Source: Calocera cornea HHB12733 (lineage: Eukaryota > Basidiomycota > Dacrymycetes > Dacrymycetales > Dacrymycetaceae). Taken from it: a stretch of DNA of 64,000 nucleotides. The stretch covers positions 1 to 64,000 of the forward strand of contig KV423988.1 in assembly GCA_001632435.1 (NCBI GenBank), read 5' to 3'. A program made the position numbers and the translations under genes. Shown in pieces: positions 58,117-64,000 of this stretch. Every line of letters begins with the position of its first letter. Position 1 is the first letter of the stretch. The notes below the pieces were generated by a model. The model did no database searches, had not been told where the DNA came from, and worked only from the letters and a program-made list of their open reading frames with translations.

Positions 58117-60125
58117 ATGGACAAAGCACCTCAGCAGGGACATGGGCTGCCTGACGGGCCACCGCCCGACTACGGCCCACCGGGGTACGATGAAGGCTCC
58201 TCGCGTGGGCCCGCCCCGCCCGAGAAGGGCGCACCGCGCACCAAGGCTGAAGAAGCTGGGTTCACCCTCCCGCCGCACGAGGATTCCGCCGACGAAGGTC
58301 CCGACGGGCCCGAGTACACCGAGGAGGAGGCAGCGGCCCTCTGGCCCACCATGCCGCGCGCTCCACCGACGGCGAGGGGCGATAAACTACCCTTGCCCGT
58401 CGCGGTGCCCCAGCTGACGGGGAAATACGACAGCGCGTTCGTGCGCGCGTACTGCCCGCAGCTTCAGGCGGCCGGGGTGGGCATGCAGGAGTGGCTCGAT
58501 TTCTGCGACGGGCTCAACATCGCCATCATCGCCAGCCCGCCGCTGCGCGTCGTGGACAAGGCGGGGATGATCATCGGATTTGTGTACGTTGCGCTGCTTC
58601 CATGATGCCCGGATGATGCTGATGAAGAGGCAGGCCGTACCACTGGTGCATGATTGCCGGAGCGGTGATGCAAGCCTCTGCGCAGACAGCGATGCACGTA
58701 CTGTCCAAGACGCTGTCTGACAAGTATCTGCGTCGCGCGAACAAGGACTACTTCGGGCCCCGGGGGCTCAAGGTCCGCCTCTGCCGCACGGCGGCGATGC
58801 GCATGCTGATCGGCAAGGATGCGCCCGACGGCAAGCAGAACACGGCCATGCACGTTGCAGGCCGCATCGGCATGGGCATCGAGAACGTTGCCCTGCGGCT
58901 GCCGCTCCCCTTCGCGGGCAGGGTCATCGAGACGATCCATGCGCCCCTGAGGCCGATCGACCCGCGCTCCCCGCTCGGAGTCACCGAGCGCAGGATGCAG
59001 GATCTGCAAGGCTTCGTCTGCCCGCTTGACTTCAACGTCCCGCCCGCGAAGTCGCCCGAGGACATCCTGGGCCGGATGAACGACTTTGTCGTCAAGCTCG
59101 ACAACAACAAAGCGCTCAAGAGCCAGAACAAGGCCGCGCAGAAACGCCGCTTGCTCGCCATCCGCCAGGGCGGGGCCAGCGCAGCGAGCTTCTCGAGCTC
59201 GAGCTCGAGCCTCCAGACCCGCCCGGGGGCGCCTGGGCAGGGGTCGGGAGGACTGCCGATGGGATACCAGTTCCCGCCTATGGCCAACTACGGTGTATGG
59301 GGCCCTCCTCCCGGTGGGGAATACGGCGTCGCCACCGGCCCCGGGCACGGGTACGACCCCAAGCCACCGGCCCCGCCGCATGCACATCCGCCATCGACAG
59401 GGCCACCAGGCACTCTGCCCGTCGGCTACCAGTTCCCCCCCATGGCTAACTACGGCGTGTGGGGCCCTCCCCCGGGCGGAGAGTATGGTGTCGCCATCGG
59501 CCCCGGGCACGGGTGGGACCGCGACTCGCGCCGCTCGGCCAGGCGCGCGGAGCGGCACGCGTACCGCGAGCAGAAGCATGCGCTGCGCCAGGAGCGGCGG
59601 GAGCTCAAGTGGGAGGGGAGGCGCGGGCTCATCAGCAGTGCTATTGGCATGTTTGGCGGGGGGAGCAGCCAGCAGCAGCAGCAACAGCAGCAGGTGGGCC
59701 CACAGAGGACTCTTCGGGACGTGAAAGACGACCGGCAAATGCTCACGGCTGAGAGCCGGGCGCAGAAGGCCGCGAGGCACGGGAGGACCAGGCAGGGAGG
59801 TCTGCTCGCGGTCAAGGTTAAGAAGGCCGACAGGCTCGAATATAACCAGACGCAGGAGCTGCTCTGGATCGTCGTGCTCGACGCGGACAAGGGTGCGATT
59901 CCTCTTTCCTACATGAACTGGGGTATTAATGGAGCTTCAGACATTCAAATTGAGGGCAAGGAAGTCGTCGACAGCAACGACGATGTCGAGTACGTAGACG
60001 ACTCGGACTGGGACGACGAAATCGACCAGGAGGAGGAGGAAGACGAGGCGTTCGTCAAGGGCGAGAAGGAGCGCGGTGGAGTGCACAACTCCGAGGAGGA
60101 CGTGATGACTCGGTACGATGACTAG
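58117..60125 (+). CDS. conserved fungal protein of unknown function (tandem copy 2)
   Basis: Exons 58117-58583, 58634-59892 and 59941-60125 give 636 aa. The core is the same as in copy 1: PEYTEEEAAALWPTMP, LPLPVAVPQLTGKYDSAFVR, AYCPQLQAAGVGMQEW, DFCDGLNIAIIASPPLRVVD and LSDKYLRRANKDYFGPRGLK. A 50-residue block, GYQFPPMANYGVWGPPPGGE with a YGVA-GPGHG end, occurs twice (about 59,257-59,353 and 59,418-59,515), separated by a His/Pro linker; copy 1 lacks it. The acidic tail is kept. The last intron (59893-59940) is 48 nt, has no stop, and so can be retained without breaking the frame. Function unknown. Confidence 0.8.
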
Positions 60126-60837
60126 GCCGGCGTATGCTCGGTTGGCCAGGGAAAGGTGAAACGAGTGTACGATCACAATGAAGATCGAGAGCTGTTTGTC
60201 TTTGATTTCCTCCTCTCCGTGGGATGGCACCTGCCTGAGACTCCACCTGAGATGTTCTCAGTCATCGCCGGCTTTACTGCGGAGGTCACGCTGGACCGCT
60301 TGCTTGCTTTGCCAAGACAGTGTGCATACAGTCGTTTGGTATCCACAATGCACCAGCCGCATTGCCCTGCGCACGACGCGCTGTGCCTCTGACCCCCATG
60401 GTGCAGTCACGTGTGTTTCAAGGGTGAGGTCAAACCGCAGGGAATCCCTCGGAAGACTTTTCGTCAGGGTCCACCTCCGCTTCCCACTCCTTCGCATGGA
60501 GGCGGTGCGGACAGCCCCGCCTTTTCATTTGTGACACGACTTGAATAGCAAGGCGCAAAGACTCACCGCGCTGAATTGCTCTGCTCAGCTCGGCCACTCT
60601 ATGGCGTGCTGTTTCCACTGCGATGGGGCGATGCTCTGCTGTGTGAGGCTTGGAACGGGCCGTCGATCCTTCTGGAGGACCTTGCAAACCTGCCTACTCC
60701 GACAGATGTTGTCTAAACTGGGCTCGGGGTATAAAGGCACGGCTCGGTGTGGGGGTATTCGACATCAACAACAAGCACTCTAGTACCCCTCGAGCAGCTA
60801 CCAACTCCGCTTCTCACCACAGGCCTCTTAGCACACA
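60126..60837. other. intergenic
   Basis: 3' region of the unknown-family gene and promoter of the first Rds1-like gene. No other feature seen. Confidence 0.4.
60730..60735 (+). promoter_or_regulatory. TATA box of the first Rds1-like gene
   Basis: TATAAA, 108 bp before the ATG at 60838; a canonical core promoter, as expected of a strongly regulated gene. Confidence 0.55.
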
Positions 60838-61968
60838 ATGCACGGCTCCATTCTCACTGCTGCCACCATCGGCCTCGCCGCTCTCGGCGCTTCTGCGGCC
60901 CCCGCCTCGGCCCGCTGGTACGACAATTCTCCCAGCACGAGCGACGCAAACGCCCCCGGCACCGATGGAACCTCGCCGTTCCCCTTCTCAGATGGCTTCC
61001 CCACCCCGAGCCCGGAGCAGCTGCAAGAGATCTTCGTCGCGGCCCACGGCACGCTCTCGAATTCAACGCCGCCCGCGAACATCTCCGCGCAGGGCCTGGT
61101 CAACCTTCGCCTGATCGACTTTGCCGAGCGTATTGAGTCCGTCTTCTTCCAGGAGATGCTCTTCAACGTCACCAACGGCGTCCCGGGGTACGAACTCCCC
61201 TCGTGGGTCGATTACGACTACTTTGTCAACTTCCTCAATGTCACCCAGCACGTCGAGGAGCTGCATAACCTGAACGCCGTTAACGCGCTGGCCCACTTCA
61301 ACCAGACCGCCATCGAGCCCTGCACCAGGTACAACTTCCCCGTGTCCACGCTTGAGGAGTCCATCACCCTCGCGATGACCTTCACGTCCAACGTCTTCGG
61401 TGTCCTCGGTGATGTCGTCCAGATTTTCGCCCAGAACGGCGATACCGGCCTGGTCCGCGGTATTGTTTCGGCGGTCGCGAACGAGGGCGAGCAGAACGGC
61501 TTCTTCCGTTACCTTCTGGGTCGCGTCCCCGACGAGTTGCCCTTCACCACCGTCTCCAGTCGCGACTTTGCTTTCACCGCGCTCCAGGGCTTCGTCGACC
61601 CAACGTCGTGCCCCAACATCGACATCATTGCGGCTGACCTGAAGACGTTCGAGAAGGTCACCTTCCTTGACACCCCTCAGGCCAAGACCGAGGACGTCCG
61701 CCTCTCGCTCTCGATTGACAAGTACGTCAGCGGTACGGCATACAACGTCGTCTACGTAAACCAGCTCAACAACCCCGTTGTCGTCCCCGCCACCTTTGTC
61801 TCCAGCGATGATACTTCTGTCATCATCAGCGCTACCTTCCCCTTCGATGAGCACCTGATGAACGGCCTCACGATCGCGTCGGTCACTGACCAGGCCGGTC
61901 CCTTCGCCAACGTTGACACTGTCTCCGCTGCTGCCATCTGGGCGCCGGCATTCGCGGTAGTGAACTAG
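60838..61968 (+). CDS. secreted ferritin-like domain protein (Rds1 / late sexual development family)
   Basis: An intronless 376-aa frame. The signal peptide is MHGSILTAATIGLAALGASA. The ferritin-like helical bundle begins at about residue 55: FPTPSPEQLQEIFVAAHGTL, NLRLIDFAERIESVFFQEML, and SWVDYDYFVNFLNVTQHVEE, with the Glu/His pattern of the diiron-type fold only partly visible. Several N-glycosylation sites (NST, NIS, NVT, NQT) fit secretion. Relatives include S. pombe rds1, which responds to nutrient stress, and late sexual development proteins of Aspergillus. Biochemical role is not established. A close paralogue follows at 63550. Confidence 0.8.
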   Translation: MHGSILTAATIGLAALGASAAPASARWYDNSPSTSDANAPGTDGTSPFPFSDGFPTPSPEQLQEIFVAAHGTLSNSTPPANISAQGLVNLRLIDFAERIESVFFQEMLFNVTNGVPGYELPSWVDYDYFVNFLNVTQHVEELHNLNAVNALAHFNQTAIEPCTRYNFPVSTLEESITLAMTFTSNVFGVLGDVVQIFAQNGDTGLVRGIVSAVANEGEQNGFFRYLLGRVPDELPFTTVSSRDFAFTALQGFVDPTSCPNIDIIAADLKTFEKVTFLDTPQAKTEDVRLSLSIDKYVSGTAYNVVYVNQLNNPVVVPATFVSSDDTSVIISATFPFDEHLMNGLTIASVTDQAGPFANVDTVSAAAIWAPAFAVVN

Positions 61969-61983
61969 ATGTATTGCATATTC

Positions 61984-62065
61984 TCATCGAGCGTAGCCAC
62001 GTACATATTCACACGAGGACTTTATCATCGAGCATAGCCACGTACATATTCACACAAGGACTTTA
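61984..62065. repeat. 41-bp tandem duplication in the 3' region
   Basis: Two 41-bp copies (61984-62024 and 62025-62065) start TCATCGAGC(G/A)TAGCCACG and end AGGACTTTA, with two differences. They begin 15 bp after the Rds1-like stop. Confidence 0.85.
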
Positions 62066-63549
62066 TTTTACTGTAGACTTCAATAGTCGATAGCACACAA
62101 GCAAGTAACAACGTTGATTGACAACACAAGGAGTGTACAAACGACCACTAGTTGACACCAAGGTTGTCGGAAACCGTTCACCCAGCGTCAAGTACATTTG
62201 ATATTCGACTGTCGATCAAACCCCGATCACGTGTCCAATCGCGGCCAGCTTCCCCGATGTGTTAAAGCACATGGTGGCTTCCAGTCGTCCCATGCATTGA
62301 TGATGAGGAGATTCCCAATAACAGAAGTCAGCAACGATGTTGTGGCCAGTGGAGGGCCGATTTCTTACCGCAATCTTTGCCGTGAGCACCCGACGTGTCA
62401 TACCTATTCACTCTAGTAACTCAGTACTGTCTCTTCGCGCTTTGGTACTTGCCGCATCGAAGACTCGAACTACAGCATTCGGCGCAGAAGAAATCAAGCG
62501 AGCACGGCACTATGGGTCGAGAGCGATGCAGACAAATCGTATGCTTTGCCAAGGGCAGAGGGCCAGCCTCTCTGCTATGCACGTCGGTGCAGCACACGCG
62601 CCAAGCATGGGCTCGGGACCAGCGCTTGCAGATACTGTACAGTGGTGGCACCTTGTACAGGGATCGAGCCTCAAAGCATCGTGTAAGTTACTGTACGTCG
62701 CATTAACAATTCGGCGATGCGTCCATCTTCCATTCAGTTCAGGGGCCGTGCCTGAAACGGCATCGGATTCAACGATGAGCCTATGTACAGTACCACACTC
62801 CCCACGGTTTCCGCGGACCCTGAACGCCCGCCATCTCACCCCTCGGGGCGCACAGTCGCACTCTGAAGCATGTGCACCAGGGTGATTCTACTGCTTTTCC
62901 GACTACTCTCCTCCGGCGAGTAAAGGTATCCTGAAATTCTGGAAGAGACGTGTACCTCTGTTCTCTGATTGGTTTGTACTGGCTGGTCTGCAAGACTTAC
63001 AGTCTGTCTAAGTAGCCGGCCAGCTGCCCGGGCGCTTAGCCTCAACTACGGCGAGCAGGATAGCTCTCACAACGGGCGTCATACGAAAATCTCAGTCGGC
63101 ATTCAGCTTCAAGTCTTAGCGACTCACAGCATGCTCACGTGCCCCCAAATATATGGTCTGTTGCGCATGGCACATGAACCCTTGCAGCGCAGCCGTCCAC
63201 CGCTCGCTGGGACGAGAGGCATGGAGGCACTGCTGATCGGCCACACCGAACGATGTCGCGGAACGTCTAAGCCAGCTGTTGGGATTGCCTCGATTAGAAA
63301 TGTCACTACCTGCACACTTTCGTCCCATGGCATGTCTTGTACGCTTGATGGAGGGCCAAAAATTGCTACGGCTGAATGGTACGCGGTGCACGGAACACGC
63401 TTGCCTGCTGAAGATGGTCCGTCTATTGAAAGGTATGTACTGTATTGAAGGCCATAATCCATAAATAGCCGTGGTTATTCGATGGAATTTATCCACAAGA
63501 GCTCGCCCACTGACCCTCTCCTCCTCCACACTCAAGACAAACTCGCAAG
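62066..63549. other. 1.5 kb spacer between Rds1-like genes
   Basis: Several short frames on both strands, none with recognisable motifs. No supported gene. Confidence 0.4.
63461..63468 (+). promoter_or_regulatory. TATA-like box of the second Rds1-like gene
   Basis: ATAAATAG, about 85 bp before the ATG at 63550. Confidence 0.4.
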
Positions 63550-64000
63550 ATGCACGGCTCCCTCCTCACCTTTGCCACTGTTGGCATTGCTGCTATTGGC
63601 GCTTATGCTGCTCCCAGTGGATACAGTAGCGGTGGCAGCGGGTACAGTAGCGGTGGCAGCGGGTACAGCAGCGGTGATGGTAGCGACAGCACCGGCAGCA
63701 CCGATAGCAGCACCGGGTTTTTCGGAAGCGACGGGTCCCCATTCCCCTTCGCTGATGGATTCCCGACACCCTCCCCTGAGCAACTCCAGGAGATCTTCAT
63801 CGAGGCGCACGGTACACTCTCTAACGCGACACCACCCGCGAACGTCTCCGCGCAGGGCCTGGTCAACCTCCGCCTGATTGACTTCGCGGAGCGCATCGAG
63901 TCCGTCTTCTTCGCCAACTTCCTTTTCAATGTCACCAACTACGTACCTGGCTTCGAGGTCCCCTCCTGGGTTGACTACGATTACTTCGTCAACTTCCTCA
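63550..64000 (+). CDS. secreted ferritin-like domain protein (Rds1 family), cut by window end
   Basis: The first 150 codons of a paralogue of the gene at 60838: signal peptide MHGSLLTFATVGIAAIGAYA, then a Gly/Ser/Tyr repeat (three SGYSSGGS-type units) and a Ser/Asp/Thr stretch that are absent from the first copy. From FPFADGFPTPSPEQLQEIF on, the two proteins are nearly identical (HGTLSNATPPANVSAQGLVN, LRLIDFAERIESVFF). The frame is open to the window edge. Same orientation, tandem duplication. Confidence 0.82.
   Translation, partial: MHGSLLTFATVGIAAIGAYAAPSGYSSGGSGYSSGGSGYSSGDGSDSTGSTDSSTGFFGSDGSPFPFADGFPTPSPEQLQEIFIEAHGTLSNATPPANVSAQGLVNLRLIDFAERIESVFFANFLFNVTNYVPGFEVPSWVDYDYFVNFL

Noticed and set aside
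58464..59780. 438-aa minus-strand frame
   Set aside because: Antisense of the tandem unknown-family gene, Leu/Arg/Pro-rich as expected of GC-rich antisense.
61063..61854. 263-aa minus-strand frame
   Set aside because: Antisense shadow of the intronless Rds1-like gene.

Overview
The window is nuclear DNA of a filamentous basidiomycete, most likely an Agaricomycete. The genes are GC-rich and cut by many short introns of about 45-70 nt, with GTRNGY donors and CTNAY branch sites. The content fits: Rds1-like ferritin-domain secreted proteins, fungal serine beta-lactamase-fold proteins, fungus-specific kinase-like proteins and a KDZ-type DNA transposon. I joined exons by hand using splice signals, frame and paralogue comparison. 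Most joins listed here give an exact multiple of three.

Layout. 0-1.1 kb: a MULE transposase fragment facing the 3' part of a NUP85-like nucleoporin gene. 1.5-11.4 kb: three kinase-like paralogues (one +, two -), two small hypothetical genes and a nine-exon PIF1-type helicase. 12.0-14.6 kb: a PX-domain gene converging on mitochondrial class 2 dihydroorotate dehydrogenase. 15.1-17.3 kb: the first of four beta-lactamase-like genes. 17.9-26.1 kb: a complete 8.1 kb DNA transposon with long terminal inverted repeats, a matching 9-bp flanking duplication, four genes, a shared minisatellite and a dispersed hairpin repeat. 26.2-28.5 kb: a long low-complexity protein. 28.8-31.0 kb: the second beta-lactamase gene. 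31.4-35.8 kb: two tandem C2H2 zinc-finger genes. 35.8-38.7 kb: gene-poor DNA. 38.7-43.1 kb: the third and fourth beta-lactamase genes. 45.4-49.6 kb: a RING-PH-vWA scaffold resembling Ste5/Far1. 50.2-51.4 kb: cytochrome c1. 51.8-53.7 kb: a THP3/LENG8-type SAC3-GANP protein. 54.1-54.7 kb: a DUF1764 protein. 55.3-60.1 kb: two tandem members of a fungal family of unknown function. 60.8-64.0 kb: two Rds1-like genes, the second cut by the window end.

Housekeeping genes (nucleoporin, helicase, pyrimidine synthesis, respiration, RNA processing) alternate with locally duplicated families: kinases, beta-lactamases, zinc fingers, the unknown family and Rds1-like genes. In the families with several introns the paralogues keep most intron positions and phases, so they arose by DNA duplication. 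The most unusual object is the transposon. Its transposase-family protein appears to have lost its central part, with a minisatellite sitting at that place. It also carries at least three other genes of unknown function and a hairpin repeat that in one copy supplies a 5' splice site.
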